Counted from the first letter of the stretch, positions 35,496 through 44,365 are shown. The stretch: DNA of 64,000 nt from Gordonibacter faecis (GCF_030077735.1 NZ_JASJEU010000025.1:62001-126000); one strand, 5' to 3'. Numbers and translations are program-made. The notes: generated by a model not told the origin, from the sequence alone.

Positions 35496-36320
35496 CTAGT
35501 GGTCCTCGGCGGTCATCGTGGGAGCGGCGGCGTTGTAGCGGGTCACGTCGATGCGATGATCCATCATGATGGCGTACGCCAGTAATCCCGCAGCCGCCGC
35601 CAGACACAGAAACAACCCCAGCGATGAGAATGTCTGCATATGGAACACACTGAACAACCCCGGCATGTTCAAACCTGCAATCGCCAGCACAACCCCACCT
35701 GCGATACCAAATGCTTTCCTCCGACGTGCTTCGGATTTCTGCTCGGCCGTGTAGAAGTCCTCGATGCGCGGGTGCTCACGCATAAATAGTTGATGCCCTG
35801 TATAGCCCGGCACCATGAGAAGAAGTGCCACACCAACACCCGCACCCATAGCAATAAAGAACGGCACCAGCCCTGTGACCAGGTCAGAGTGCGAAACGAA
35901 CAGCCCCACCCCTATCGACAACACAACCGCCGCCAAACCAACAGCATAATCCCACGCGCGGCGGCGCATGTGTTCGTCATAGCCCCAGGTATCAGTAGAC
36001 GTGACGTTGGCGGTTGGCTCAACCTCAGGCGCAGTTTCGTCCTCGGTTTCGTCTTCGCGCGCAACTTCAGCGTTGACTTTCGCCCCAGCTTCACGCACAA
36101 CAAGTTCGCTTTTGCTCCCCGTTAAATCCCTGCGCACTAACTCGTCCAGCGTGCACTCGAAGAGATCGCAGATGGCAATAAGCTTATCCATTTCGGGATA
36201 GCTCTTCTCGGCTTCCCACTTCGCCACCGACTGACGGCTCACGCCAAGTAGCTGCGCCAACTCCGTTTGACTCATGTCGCGCGTTCCACGCAAATATTGA
36301 AGGTTCTCTCGGAATCCCAT
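35496..36320 (-). CDS. Xre family regulator with four membrane helices
   Basis: 274 residues. The N-terminal HTH (FRENLQYLRGTRDMSQTELA, QLLGVSRQSVAKWEAEKSYP, LIAICDLFECTLDELV) is a textbook Cro/C1 domain. A glutamate-rich linker follows, then four hydrophobic segments (for example AVGLAAVVLSIGVGLFVS, VPFFIAMGAGVGVALLLMVP, GIAGGVVLAIAGLNMP and LGLFLCLAAAAGLLAYAIMM). Such membrane-bound HTH proteins regulate neighbouring genes in response to envelope signals. No obvious target is adjacent, though the six-helix protein at 36490 lies directly upstream. Confidence 0.85.
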   Translation of the reverse strand: MGFRENLQYLRGTRDMSQTELAQLLGVSRQSVAKWEAEKSYPEMDKLIAICDLFECTLDELVRRDLTGSKSELVVREAGAKVNAEVAREDETEDETAPEVEPTANVTSTDTWGYDEHMRRRAWDYAVGLAAVVLSIGVGLFVSHSDLVTGLVPFFIAMGAGVGVALLLMVPGYTGHQLFMREHPRIEDFYTAEQKSEARRRKAFGIAGGVVLAIAGLNMPGLFSVFHMQTFSSLGLFLCLAAAAGLLAYAIMMDHRIDVTRYNAAAPTMTAEDH

Positions 36321-36489
36321 GATCGCGCCCCTCTCGTTCGCCCGCTGCTTTAGCTTTCACTCACAGCATGCACGCAAAGTGCGGCCGCCGCAACCAACCT
36401 CCGGATGCTTTTCTCGCATCTCTTCTGCCAACCAGTGGTTGTCATGCCTGTTCAGGAGCACCTCGAACGCGTTTACGCTTCGCGTCGCC

Positions 36490-37083
36490 TCACGCTAGCG
36501 CAATAGCGGTGGCCAGGATGGCGGCGGTTACTCCTACGGCGGCGAGGGGGATGGTGCCGGCTATGAAGGAGGGGAAGGGGGCGAGGTTGAAGTAGAAGAT
36601 GTAGCAGACGAGGCAGCCTACCATCACTACTGCCACCAGCACTGCGAGCAGCGCCGCCTCCAACGCGCCCAGGGCTCCTGCACCGTAGAGCGCGTCGAGT
36701 ACCGCCAGTTCAAGCGTGAGCCACGCGGTGAACAGGATGAGCTCCGTCGTGACCGGACGGTGGAAGAAGCGCGTTGTCACGAACACGAGCGCGATATACG
36801 CCAGCACGCCTCCCGCCGCGATGGCCAACACGGGCACGCCCCGCGTCATAGACGGGGCCAGGCCGCCAATTCCCCGCACCGCCAGCACCACGCCCGCTAT
36901 GCCAACCACGGCCGCCACCACAATGCACCCGACGCCGATGCCGTACAGCACACCCGTCGCCTTCGGCGCGCGCGGGTTGAAGAAGATGAGCCACCACGCC
37001 AGGTAGAAAATCGTGCACGCCACCAGCGCGACGTGTCCGCCGATGAGAGAACCGCTTTGAGCGGCGATACCCGTCTGCGCCAT
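36490..37083 (-). CDS. six-helix integral membrane protein of unknown function
   Basis: 197 residues with six evenly spaced hydrophobic segments, from HVALVACTIFYLAWWLIFFN to AGTIPLAAVGVTAAILATAIALA, very few charged residues between them (KATG, RGVP, TTRFFHRPV), and inside-positive loops. No enzymatic or transport motif is recognised. The start ATG at 37081-37083 follows the GGAGGC of a leader. It could be a channel, transporter fragment or permease-like subunit. The DNA is typical of the host, so it is probably a resident gene. Confidence 0.65.
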   Translation of the reverse strand: MAQTGIAAQSGSLIGGHVALVACTIFYLAWWLIFFNPRAPKATGVLYGIGVGCIVVAAVVGIAGVVLAVRGIGGLAPSMTRGVPVLAIAAGGVLAYIALVFVTTRFFHRPVTTELILFTAWLTLELAVLDALYGAGALGALEAALLAVLVAVVMVGCLVCYIFYFNLAPFPSFIAGTIPLAAVGVTAAILATAIALA

Positions 37084-37270
37084 GGCGCCTCCTTGCCGCG
37101 TCCGTTCGTTTCAAGGCGCAGTATACGCCCCACCCGCGCGTAAGACGCACGGGGTGACGCTGCCGTCAGCAAACCGCGAGAATGGCGAACCCGCACAACG
37201 CCTCACCAAGCGCCCCAAATGCGGTATCATTTTCACTTTCACTGACGAAACGAGTAAGGATGGTGCGTGC

Positions 37271-37834
37271 ATGCTGACGGTGCGGAAGGCGCGAAACGAC
37301 GAAGCCGAACAAGTGGTGGCGCTCTACACGCGCATGATTGACGAGATGCGCGGGGCGGACTTCGACGTGCTATGGGAGCACGACGTGCACCCTTCGCCAG
37401 CATTTTTGCGCGCGTCGGTTGCCGCAGGTGAAACCTACGTTGGCGTGCTGGACGCGGACGACCCGGATGCCGCCCGCGCCGAAGGTGCCTCGCGGCTTGC
37501 GTGCGCGCTCATCATGAACAGCGAGGCGGACGAAGGCTACGAGCGGGGTGCGTGGCAGGTGGACGCAGCCCCCGACGAAGTGGCCGTGCTGCACGTGGTG
37601 GGCACGCTTTCAGCCTTCCATGGTCGCGGGTTCGCGCGCCAGCTGGTGAGCGCCAGCATTGACGCAGCCCGGGCGGCGGGAAAGAAGGCCGTGCGCCTGG
37701 ACACGTTCACCACGAACGCGCGCGGGCGCGGGCTCTACGAATCCTGCGGCTTTGTGTGCGTGGGCGAGTACCCGCGCTTCTACCTGCACATCGACCCGAC
37801 ATTGGCCACTGCCCTCTACGAGTGCCCGCTGTAG
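37271..37834 (+). CDS. GNAT family N-acetyltransferase
   Basis: 187 residues from ATG 37271-37273, after AAGGA; an upstream in-frame extension is unlikely. MLTVRKARNDEAEQVVALYT is the first strand and helix. VAVLHVVGTLSAFHGRGFAR then QLVSASIDAARAAGKKAVRL contains the acetyl-CoA-binding R-G-x-G-x-A-type loop (HGRGFAR). TFTTNARGRGLYESCGFVCV closes the fold. The acceptor substrate is unknown. It overlaps the convergent DUF6504 gene at its 3' end by 19 bases. Confidence 0.9.
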   Translation: MLTVRKARNDEAEQVVALYTRMIDEMRGADFDVLWEHDVHPSPAFLRASVAAGETYVGVLDADDPDAARAEGASRLACALIMNSEADEGYERGAWQVDAAPDEVAVLHVVGTLSAFHGRGFARQLVSASIDAARAAGKKAVRLDTFTTNARGRGLYESCGFVCVGEYPRFYLHIDPTLATALYECPL

Positions 37835-38160
37835 CACTCGCGTGCTGCGGAGCACTCCTGTCCCGCAGCCGCATCCGGCCCAGCGCCCGGCCCCTCCCCT
37901 TCCGGCACGATCTCTTCCACGAACCAGCGCGGGCCCTCGTGGAAGAGGAACGTGCGCGCGTGACCCACCAGCACGTCGTAGCGCACGCCCTCGCCGCCCA
38001 CCTTAAGCGAGGCGCAGCGCCGCATGCCCAGCACCGCGCGCACCGGAAACCGCCGTCCGTCGTGCCACATCACAGCACGGGGAACAATAACTCCGTCGCT
38101 CAAAAACTCGGCTTCCACTTCCACATACCGCTTGCGCCTACCCGCGATGCCTTGCACCAT
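37816..38160 (-). CDS. DUF6504 family protein
   Basis: 114 residues. RRKRYVEVEAEFLSDGVIVP, AVMWHDGRRFPVRAVLGM and LVGHARTFLFHEGPRWFVEE form the beta-rich pattern of DUF6504, a domain also seen beside or fused to Y-family polymerases in actinobacteria. Here it is the next gene after dinB on the same strand (45 bases), which supports a role in translesion synthesis or DNA repair. The C-terminal 25 residues are disordered and overlap the GNAT gene. Confidence 0.65.
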   Translation of the reverse strand: MVQGIAGRRKRYVEVEAEFLSDGVIVPRAVMWHDGRRFPVRAVLGMRRCASLKVGGEGVRYDVLVGHARTFLFHEGPRWFVEEIVPEGEGPGAGPDAAAGQECSAARECYSGHS

Positions 38161-38205
38161 GTTCGCTCACTCCCCCTTCGCCCTTTCCGCAGGTGACGGC
38201 GAGAA

Positions 38206-39471
38206 CTAGAAGTAGCCCACCGGGTGCACCACGTTGTCGCGCTTCACGTCCAAATCCAGCAGGCTTTCGTCCATCAGCTCCACGCCGCGCTGGATGCAGG
38301 TGTTGCCGAAGCGACGGCGCAGGTCATCAATGGTTTCGTCCAGGTCCTCCAAGACGCGACGACGCGCGTCAAAACCCAGGTCAAGCTGTTGTGGCGCGTC
38401 CATGGGCTCCAGGTTGGACGCGCGCACATGCAGGCCGCGCAGGGGATGTTCCTCGTCGAGCGGTTCATTGGCCGACAGCAGCTCCCAGGCCATACGCGCT
38501 ATCTGGCCCGTCGTGTTTGTGGCGCGCGGCAGCGTGGTCTGGCGGCCATAGCTGGTTAAGTCGTGGGCGTCGCGCACGCCAATGGACACGGTGGATGCCC
38601 GAAAGCGCGCCTCACGCAGCCGCTGCGCCACCGATTCCGCCAGCAAATAGATGAGCGCCTTCGCGTCGGCGGCGCACACGATGTCGTGCGGGCAGGTGAG
38701 TCCGTTGCCGAAGCTTTTCACCGTGCGATCCACCTCGTTGCGCGTGGGGTCGAAAGGCTTCACCGGCGTCGCATCCTCGCCGCGTGCAAAGGCGCGCAGC
38801 ACGAGGCCCACCTTCCCCAACCGACGACGCAACAGTTCGGGCGAGGCGCACGCCAAGTCCCCCACGGTGTCGACGCCCGACGAATGCAGCTTGGCGCGCG
38901 TCGCCCGCCCCACGTAGAGAAGCTCCCCCACCGGTGCCTTCCACACCAGCTGCTGGTAATTCTCCGGCGTGATAGCGGTAACGGCGTCGGGTTTGCGCAG
39001 GTCGCTGCCGAATTTCGCGAACACCTTGTTCCACGACACCCCAACGGACACGGTGCAACCCAACTCGTCTTTCATGCGTTGGCTGATCTCGCGCGCCACA
39101 TCGAGCGGCGCGCGGGTGGACAGGGCGAGCGCACCGGTGAGGTCGATCCAACATTCGTCGAGGCCAAACGGCTCCACGAGGTCGGTGTACTGGTAGTAGA
39201 TGCGCCGCGCCAGAGCCGAATAGCGCTGGTACACGTCGTAGCGCGGTGGCACCACCACCAGCCCCGGGCACTTCGCGCGCGCCTCCCACAGCGCCTCGCC
39301 CGTTTTCACGCCGGCGGCCTTGGCCTGGGCGCTCTTCGCCAGCACAATGCCGTGGCGCGTTTCCTCATGCCCGCCCACCACCAGCGGCACCCCGCGCAAC
39401 TCCGGGCGTTCGGCCTGTTCAACGCTCGCATAAAACGCGTTCATGTCCGAATGGAGAATCACGCGGTGCAT
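38206..39471 (-). CDS. dinB: DNA polymerase IV (Y-family)
   Basis: 421 residues from ATG 39469-39471, eight bases after GGGAGG. It starts MHRVILHSDMNAFYASVEQA, the Y-family palm with the first catalytic Asp. The second Asp/Glu pair is in EPFGLDECWIDLTGAL. TVSVGVSWNKVFAKFGSDLR and the HhH LLYVGRATRAKLHSSGVDTV follow. It performs error-prone translesion synthesis. The frame is open for 63 more codons upstream, including a hexanucleotide run giving ATATATATATV from an alternative ATG at 39573; the shorter start is preferred because it matches the family N-terminus. Confidence 0.92.
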   Translation of the reverse strand: MHRVILHSDMNAFYASVEQAERPELRGVPLVVGGHEETRHGIVLAKSAQAKAAGVKTGEALWEARAKCPGLVVVPPRYDVYQRYSALARRIYYQYTDLVEPFGLDECWIDLTGALALSTRAPLDVAREISQRMKDELGCTVSVGVSWNKVFAKFGSDLRKPDAVTAITPENYQQLVWKAPVGELLYVGRATRAKLHSSGVDTVGDLACASPELLRRRLGKVGLVLRAFARGEDATPVKPFDPTRNEVDRTVKSFGNGLTCPHDIVCAADAKALIYLLAESVAQRLREARFRASTVSIGVRDAHDLTSYGRQTTLPRATNTTGQIARMAWELLSANEPLDEEHPLRGLHVRASNLEPMDAPQQLDLGFDARRRVLEDLDETIDDLRRRFGNTCIQRGVELMDESLLDLDVKRDNVVHPVGYF

Positions 39472-39674
39472 GTCAATGCCTCCCGGCGAGCCAATCACGC
39501 ACCCGCCGAACGTCTCATAGATTGCACCTGCATCCGCCACTGTCGCTGTTGCTGTTGCTGTCGCCGTCGCCATACGCCCCGCCTTCTTCCGCACGCCGCA
39601 TTCCTTCATAGGGAACACATGTTCGCACAGAATAACCGGCTGCGCAAGCGAACAGACCATGGAGTTTCAGCGAG

Positions 39675-39885
39675 AAAATACGGTGCCTGATCTGGTGATA
39701 TATGACGCAAAGCCTCCACGGGGCCGGGTCGCCACCAGCAAATACCACCTTGACCAGCGCCGCCAAGCGTAGTACCCTGCCGAACAAATCTCAGAGAATT
39801 ATCTGCCGCCGGGTAGATCGAGACGCAAAGCATGCGCACCCTCATCGTTAGGCCTGAGAAGACGAGGGAGGTCGCATGCTTTTTT
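39675..39885 (+). ncRNA. structured leader with terminator before the B3/B4 gene: candidate riboswitch/attenuator
   Basis: GACGCAAAGC occurs twice (39704-39713 and 39822-39831). The first is preceded by CCTGATCTGG and followed by GCCGGGTCGCC. The second is preceded by a perfect seven-bp hairpin ATCTGCC-GCCG-GGTAGAT (39801-39818) and overlaps a strong terminator: GCATGCG...CGCATGC with an inner CCCTC/GAGGG stem and six U (39830-39885). The terminator ends 15 bases before the ATG of the B3/B4 gene. The repeated decamer resembles the GACGCAAAGC core of c-di-GMP-I RNAs, but the rest does not clearly fit. Confidence 0.45.
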
Positions 39886-39899
39886 GTAAGGAGGACACC

Positions 39900-40625
39900 A
39901 TGCAGAAATTCATTGCGGACGATTCATTTTGGGAGCTATTCCCCCACGCCTCAATTGGCATCATGGTGGCGCGCGGCATGAAGCCAGCGAGCGCGATACC
40001 GCCCGACGACGCGGCCGCCATCGCAAAGCTTTTGCACGAGGCGAACGAGCACGCGAACAGCTATCTCACCAGCAACACCATCTCCGAAAACGAGCCCGTG
40101 CGCGCCTGGCGCGAGGCCTACCAGCAGTTCAAGACGAAGAAGGGTGCGCGCAGCTCAGTGGAGAACCTGCTCAAGCGCGTACTGAAGGGCAACCCTGTGG
40201 GCTCCATCACGCCGTCGGTGGACGTGTACAACGCCATTTCGCTCAAGTACGCCTTCCCCGTGGGCGGCGAGGACCTGGATGCGCTTGACGGCGACCTCAG
40301 GCTGGGCATCACCGAAGGCGGCGACGCGTTTCTGCCCCTCGGCGAAGAGGACGAAGACCCCACCCTGCCCGGTGAGCTTTGCTACTGCGACAACGTGGGT
40401 GCCGTCTGCCGCTGCTGGAACTGGCGCGACGGCAAGCGCACCGCACTCACTGACGATTCGGCGAACGCATTCCTCATCATAGAGAACGTCGACCCCGCCC
40501 GCACAGACGACCTCCGCGCCGCGCTGGATGAGTTCGCCACTCTCGTGCAACGCTACTTCAACGCCACCATCACCCAACACACCATCATCGACCGCGATCA
40601 CCCCGAGGCGGTCATCAAGGAGTAA
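39900..40625 (+). CDS. B3/B4 domain protein (PheT-like tRNA editing domain)
   Basis: 241 residues from ATG 39900-39902, directly after AAGGAGG. The central block VKRVLKGNPVGSITPSVDVY-like LKRVLKGNPVGSITPSVDVY then NAISLKYAFPVGGEDLDALD is the B3_4 fold of the phenylalanyl-tRNA synthetase beta subunit, known in free-standing proteins that may edit mischarged tRNA or bind amino acids. The end has CYCDNVGAVCRCWNWRDGKR and FLIIENVDPARTDDL. The strong terminator hairpin in its leader suggests premature-termination control. Confidence 0.85.
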   Translation: MQKFIADDSFWELFPHASIGIMVARGMKPASAIPPDDAAAIAKLLHEANEHANSYLTSNTISENEPVRAWREAYQQFKTKKGARSSVENLLKRVLKGNPVGSITPSVDVYNAISLKYAFPVGGEDLDALDGDLRLGITEGGDAFLPLGEEDEDPTLPGELCYCDNVGAVCRCWNWRDGKRTALTDDSANAFLIIENVDPARTDDLRAALDEFATLVQRYFNATITQHTIIDRDHPEAVIKE

Positions 40626-40659
40626 AGCCGAAGGGAATTCCGGCTAACCCAGACTTCAC

Positions 40660-40697
40660 AAGGCGACAGAAAGGACATCCTTCTGTCGCCTTATTTT
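40660..40697 (+). terminator. terminator of the B3/B4 gene
   Basis: AAGGCGACAGAAGGA-type stem: AGGCGACAGAAAGGA and TCCTTCTGTCGCCT pair around ACA, followed by TATTTTATATAT. It is about 35 bases after the stop codon. Confidence 0.85.
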
Positions 40698-40763
40698 ATA
40701 TATCATTATATATACTTCCCACTCCTTTCCTGCTATGCTTCACGTACATCGAAAGGAGTCACC

Positions 40764-41054
40764 ATGGAAGCTATTTTTCCCGTCACGGCACTGCAAAAGC
40801 AGCAGGGCGAAGTCAAGAAAGCTGCACGTGAAGGCATCGTCCGCATCACCGAAAACGGCCGCGGCGCCTTCGTATTCTGCTCCGACGAAGTATTCGAACA
40901 AAAACTCCGCCAAGTAGCCGAAGACGCAGCCTACGAGGCACGGATAGCAACTGTTATCGAGCGCGGACGTCACGACATAGAAGCAGGGCGGCTTTACCGT
41001 GGCACCGAAAGCGCCTTTGCTGAAATAGAGAAGCGAGCCGCAAGCCATGCCTGA
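40764..41054 (+). CDS. type II antitoxin, Phd/YefM-like
   Basis: 96 residues with a consensus AAAGGAG site. The N-terminal MEAIFPVTALQKQQGEVKKA then AREGIVRITENGRGAFVFCS is the DNA-binding beta-alpha fold of Phd/YefM proteins; the C-terminal helix ARIATVIERGRHDIEAGRLY would wrap the toxin. A TATATATCATTATATA palindrome just upstream (about 40697-40713) fits an autoregulatory operator. The gene overlaps the toxin start by eight bases, normal for such pairs. Confidence 0.85.
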   Translation: MEAIFPVTALQKQQGEVKKAAREGIVRITENGRGAFVFCSDEVFEQKLRQVAEDAAYEARIATVIERGRHDIEAGRLYRGTESAFAEIEKRAASHA

Positions 41055-41316
41055 ACTTATTTATACCGAAGGTTTCGTTGCGGATGTCGCGCAAATTCGT
41101 TTCGAAAGTAAGCGCAACGAAATAAAGCGTCGCGTAGACCTGCTTTCAGGATTTCCCGAACTCGGGTCGCCGAACTTACCTCGCTCCCTTGTTGAGCAGT
41201 ACGGCGACACCGTACGAAAACTGGTGGTATCGCCATTTCTGATAGTGTACGAATATCACGAGGACGAAGACACCGTCTACCTACTCGGCCTCATCCACCA
41301 GAGGAGCGCCTGGTAA
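41047..41316 (+). CDS. type II toxin, RelE/ParE superfamily
   Basis: 89 residues. PELIYTEGFVADVAQIRFES, IKRRVDLLSGFPELGSPNLP, YGDTVRKLVVSPFLIVYEYH and a final VYLLGLIHQRSAW follow the RelE/ParE fold, in which the R-K...Y...H residues near the C-terminus form the mRNA-cleavage or gyrase-binding site. It would inhibit growth unless bound by the overlapping antitoxin. Confidence 0.88.
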   Translation: MPELIYTEGFVADVAQIRFESKRNEIKRRVDLLSGFPELGSPNLPRSLVEQYGDTVRKLVVSPFLIVYEYHEDEDTVYLLGLIHQRSAW

Positions 41317-41356
41317 GCGCTCCTCCTGGCCTTAACGAAAACATAGAGCGCACAGC

Positions 41357-42817
41357 TTAGGCCGTCTTTTTAACGCTCCGTCCCTCGCTCGCAGCGAGTT
41401 CGTCACGCGCAACTCGATAGCGCTTATATCCTTCGGACACTTTCTCCTTGCTGGCAAGTGTAATACCCACCAACACAACAATGGTTACAGCACAGGCGGG
41501 CCACAGCGGCTCAACACCAAACGGGTTTGCGGCGAAATGCCAAACCGCGGCAACTAGCCCGCCGCCCAGCATCGACCAGAACGCCGCCCCACTTGTCACG
41601 CGTGGCCACACCATAGCAACTAGCAACACAATACCCACGACCGAGCGTATCTGGAACGCTGCATACAATTGCCCCAGAATGGATGACGCATTCAAACCAA
41701 GCCAGGTGGCCACAATACCCAGCAGCACCACCATGAGCCGCGAAAACACAAGACGCTGGCAATCGGTGCTCTGTGGTCGAACAACTGCATAAAGATCTTG
41801 CGTCAACGTATTCGAGATAAACAGCAACGCTGCCGGAGCCGATGACCAGATTGCCGCCGCAATAGCCATCGACACCACACCCGATATCGCAGGTCCTTGG
41901 GCATTTGACATAGCAAACAACGCCGTATTGGGATCAATGCCAGGTAAGGCAATTGCCGCGCACATACCAATAATAGCTGGCAGTGTGGCAAACGGTATGA
42001 CAATGGCAGCAGCACCCCACGCACCGATAGCCATATCGCGCGGCGACCGTGCAGAAATGGTGGCTGTCACCATGGTGGCTGCCGCCAGAAAGCTGATACC
42101 AATACCCAAAGCGTTAGCAAGCGTCGACCAGATATCAGGCTGAAGCAGATCAAAATAACTCGCTGGCAACTGCTCATACAGAGCGCCAAGACCTCCCACC
42201 ATATCAAGGCCCCCCGATGTTGCCGCGATAAGCCCCGCATACATGACCACCATGTGGACGATATTCATAAGGGCAAGGCCCTTCATTCCACCCAGCAGGG
42301 TAACAACAATAAACAGCGCCGACACAACCCACGCAACAAGGGTCACATCCAGACCTATCATAGGTGCTATAAGGGCCGCCGCACTAATGGGCTGCGACGA
42401 ATACAGGAAGCAATACACCACCACAATGATTATCAACATGATGGTGCGACATCTTTGATCAAACATGAATTTGAATGCCTCAGGCACCGAAAGAATGCCA
42501 TATTTCCTGTTCATGGCACGATAAAAGCGCGCCGCAAACACGATGAAAACAATCATGCCAATGGACATGCCCCAGTTCACCCACACCGCAGATAAACCAG
42601 TAGTGTATCCCGTGGCCGCCTTGCCGATAGTTGCTGCACCAGCCATCATCTCGGCGAACAGCAGCGGGATGACCATAAACCAGGCAAGGTTACCTTGCGC
42701 CGTGAGGAATTGCGCCGAAGAGGCTTTTTCTCGACGCGCACCACGCACGGCAACTGCGATACCAATAAGAACGGTGACAACGATATAGGCAACAAGCATG
42801 ATAAAGGGTAGGCTCAT
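41357..42817 (-). CDS. sodium:solute symporter (SSS) family transporter
   Basis: 486 residues, about 13 helices. IPLLFAEMMAGAATIGKAAT then GYTTGLSAVWVNWGMSIGM is the TM2-TM3 region, FLYSSQPISAAALIAPMIG a core helix, and AAAIWSSAPAALLFISNTLT then QDLYAVVR the conserved Na2-site helix. The start ATG follows AAAGGGTG. It is the last gene of a run starting at the PYROXD2-like genes, separated from the DASS gene by a hairpin. It likely imports the same class of substrate that the flavoenzymes process, though this is inference. Confidence 0.88.
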   Translation of the reverse strand: MSLPFIMLVAYIVVTVLIGIAVAVRGARREKASSAQFLTAQGNLAWFMVIPLLFAEMMAGAATIGKAATGYTTGLSAVWVNWGMSIGMIVFIVFAARFYRAMNRKYGILSVPEAFKFMFDQRCRTIMLIIIVVVYCFLYSSQPISAAALIAPMIGLDVTLVAWVVSALFIVVTLLGGMKGLALMNIVHMVVMYAGLIAATSGGLDMVGGLGALYEQLPASYFDLLQPDIWSTLANALGIGISFLAAATMVTATISARSPRDMAIGAWGAAAIVIPFATLPAIIGMCAAIALPGIDPNTALFAMSNAQGPAISGVVSMAIAAAIWSSAPAALLFISNTLTQDLYAVVRPQSTDCQRLVFSRLMVVLLGIVATWLGLNASSILGQLYAAFQIRSVVGIVLLVAMVWPRVTSGAAFWSMLGGGLVAAVWHFAANPFGVEPLWPACAVTIVVLVGITLASKEKVSEGYKRYRVARDELAASEGRSVKKTA

Positions 42818-42836
42818 GTTAGTTCACCCTTTCGAA

Positions 42837-42863
42837 AGGGGTTCGGAACTAGTCCGAACCCCT
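42837..42863 (-). terminator. hairpin between the DASS and SSS transporter genes
   Basis: AGGGGTTCGGA and TCCGAACCCCT form a perfect 11-bp stem around ACTAG. On the minus strand it is followed by TTTCG only, so it may be a weak terminator or a processing/stability hairpin in a longer transcript. Confidence 0.5.
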
Positions 42864-42888
42864 CGATCACGTATCTGTTAGTGAGGTG

Positions 42889-44280
42889 CTAGCAGAATCC
42901 CATGAGGCTCCACAGAGGAATGCTCCCCATCATGGCCACCAGCGATATGAGCATGTAGGCATAAGCCGATTTCTTGAACTCTTTGATGGTGACGTACTCG
43001 TTGCCAGCAACTCCCAAAATGCCAATGACAAAGGGGTTTTGGAACGAGTTGAACCAAATATTGCTTACCACGTACACAACAAAGCACAGTACGAATGGCG
43101 AAATACCTGCCGACTCAAGCAGTGGCGAGAAGATGGCGAACAAAATAACCAGCACCACACCGTTCGCAGGGATAACGGCTCGCATGATCCAAGTGATAAT
43201 GCAAAGCGCCGGGACAAACAACCAGATGTTGTTCACCAACGGTGATAGCACCGGACCCATAATACCTGCCAGCCATGTGCTCACGCCGACGGTACTCATG
43301 AGACCCGCGCCGCCAATCAGTGCGCCGATGAACATGATGAGATCCCACGGCACCTGCGTCCGGAAATCCTTCGTCTCCAAAACGCCGAACAGGGCAAGTA
43401 CAATTGCGCCAATCAAGCAAATGATGCCCGCATCCACACCATGCAACGGCTGGGCAATCCACAAAACCAAACAGATGACTACCACAATGGCTGCCACTTT
43501 TTCATTGAACGACATCTTGCCTAATTCTTTCAGCTTGTCGCTGAAGTACTCGTCAGGCAGGTTGAGTTTCTCCTTCGGCTTGCAGTAGGTCATGCAAAAA
43601 ATATACGTTCCTATGAGCACAACGATGAGCCACAGCCACGTGAGTTGGAACCAACCAATCCACGAAAACGAAAGACCCATGATGCCAATCATGAAAGGCA
43701 CATTCGCGTTGCCCGTAAGAAACGCGTGCGAACCAACATAGGGCGGCATGAAGCAAGCAGTGAACAATCCCAAGGCGGGCTTGCTTTTCTTCTCGTAACC
43801 TACCTCTTTCGTCATCTCCGTTGCCATGGGAATAAGTAGGTTAACTTTAGCGTTCGAACTGGGAATAAGTGGGCTGATAACCGTACCAACCGTCATGAGA
43901 GAAAGTACCTGACCACGATAGTTCTTCGGAAACACAGTCAGCAGTTTCAGCGCCATACGCGTCATAAGTCCACTTTTGATAACCGCCGCCGAAAAAGCGA
44001 ACACGGCTATCATCAGCCACACAATGCTACCGGCAAATGCGCTGAATATTTCGGGGATGGTACCCACTTTGAATACAACCATGAGCGCAAGCGCGCCGAG
44101 ACAAGCCGCCCAAGACGGCAATGCACCCGTGATAAGGAGAATGAGCATTCCCACAAAAATCCCCAGGTACGCCATAGCGACTTCAGTTAGTCCCTCAGGA
44201 GGGGCCAGCTGTCCGATGATGGCGCCAATAACTATCGCCAACACGACAATAATCAAATTCTTCGAAGAGAAGTTCTTCAT
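42889..44280 (-). CDS. DASS/SLC13 family anion:sodium symporter
   Basis: 463 residues. NLIIVVLAIVIGAIIGQLAP starts it. TVISPLIPSSNAKVNLLIPM is the first substrate- and Na-binding hairpin (SNA motif), and NIWFNSFQNPFVIGILGVAG the second copy region. TGALPSWAACLGALALMVVF and many further helices give about 12. DASS proteins import dicarboxylates, tricarboxylates or sulfate. It belongs to the run of two PYROXD2-like flavoenzymes, the 95-residue protein, this transporter and an SSS protein, which looks like a catabolic cluster for an organic acid. Confidence 0.88.
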   Translation of the reverse strand: MKNFSSKNLIIVVLAIVIGAIIGQLAPPEGLTEVAMAYLGIFVGMLILLITGALPSWAACLGALALMVVFKVGTIPEIFSAFAGSIVWLMIAVFAFSAAVIKSGLMTRMALKLLTVFPKNYRGQVLSLMTVGTVISPLIPSSNAKVNLLIPMATEMTKEVGYEKKSKPALGLFTACFMPPYVGSHAFLTGNANVPFMIGIMGLSFSWIGWFQLTWLWLIVVLIGTYIFCMTYCKPKEKLNLPDEYFSDKLKELGKMSFNEKVAAIVVVICLVLWIAQPLHGVDAGIICLIGAIVLALFGVLETKDFRTQVPWDLIMFIGALIGGAGLMSTVGVSTWLAGIMGPVLSPLVNNIWLFVPALCIITWIMRAVIPANGVVLVILFAIFSPLLESAGISPFVLCFVVYVVSNIWFNSFQNPFVIGILGVAGNEYVTIKEFKKSAYAYMLISLVAMMGSIPLWSLMGFC

Positions 44281-44365
44281 AACGTCCCCTTACGTTGTAG
44301 TTGACGCCTCGTAAAGGAGGAAGCCAGCACTAACCCCTCAAGCGCCGGCTCTCCCGACAGGGCAT

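Noticed and set aside
39675..39760. A complete TPP or c-di-GMP-I riboswitch
   Set aside because: Only fragments (CCTGATCTGG, GACGCAAAGC, GCCGGGTCGCC) agree; the 5' parts of either consensus are missing, so only a structured-leader call is made.
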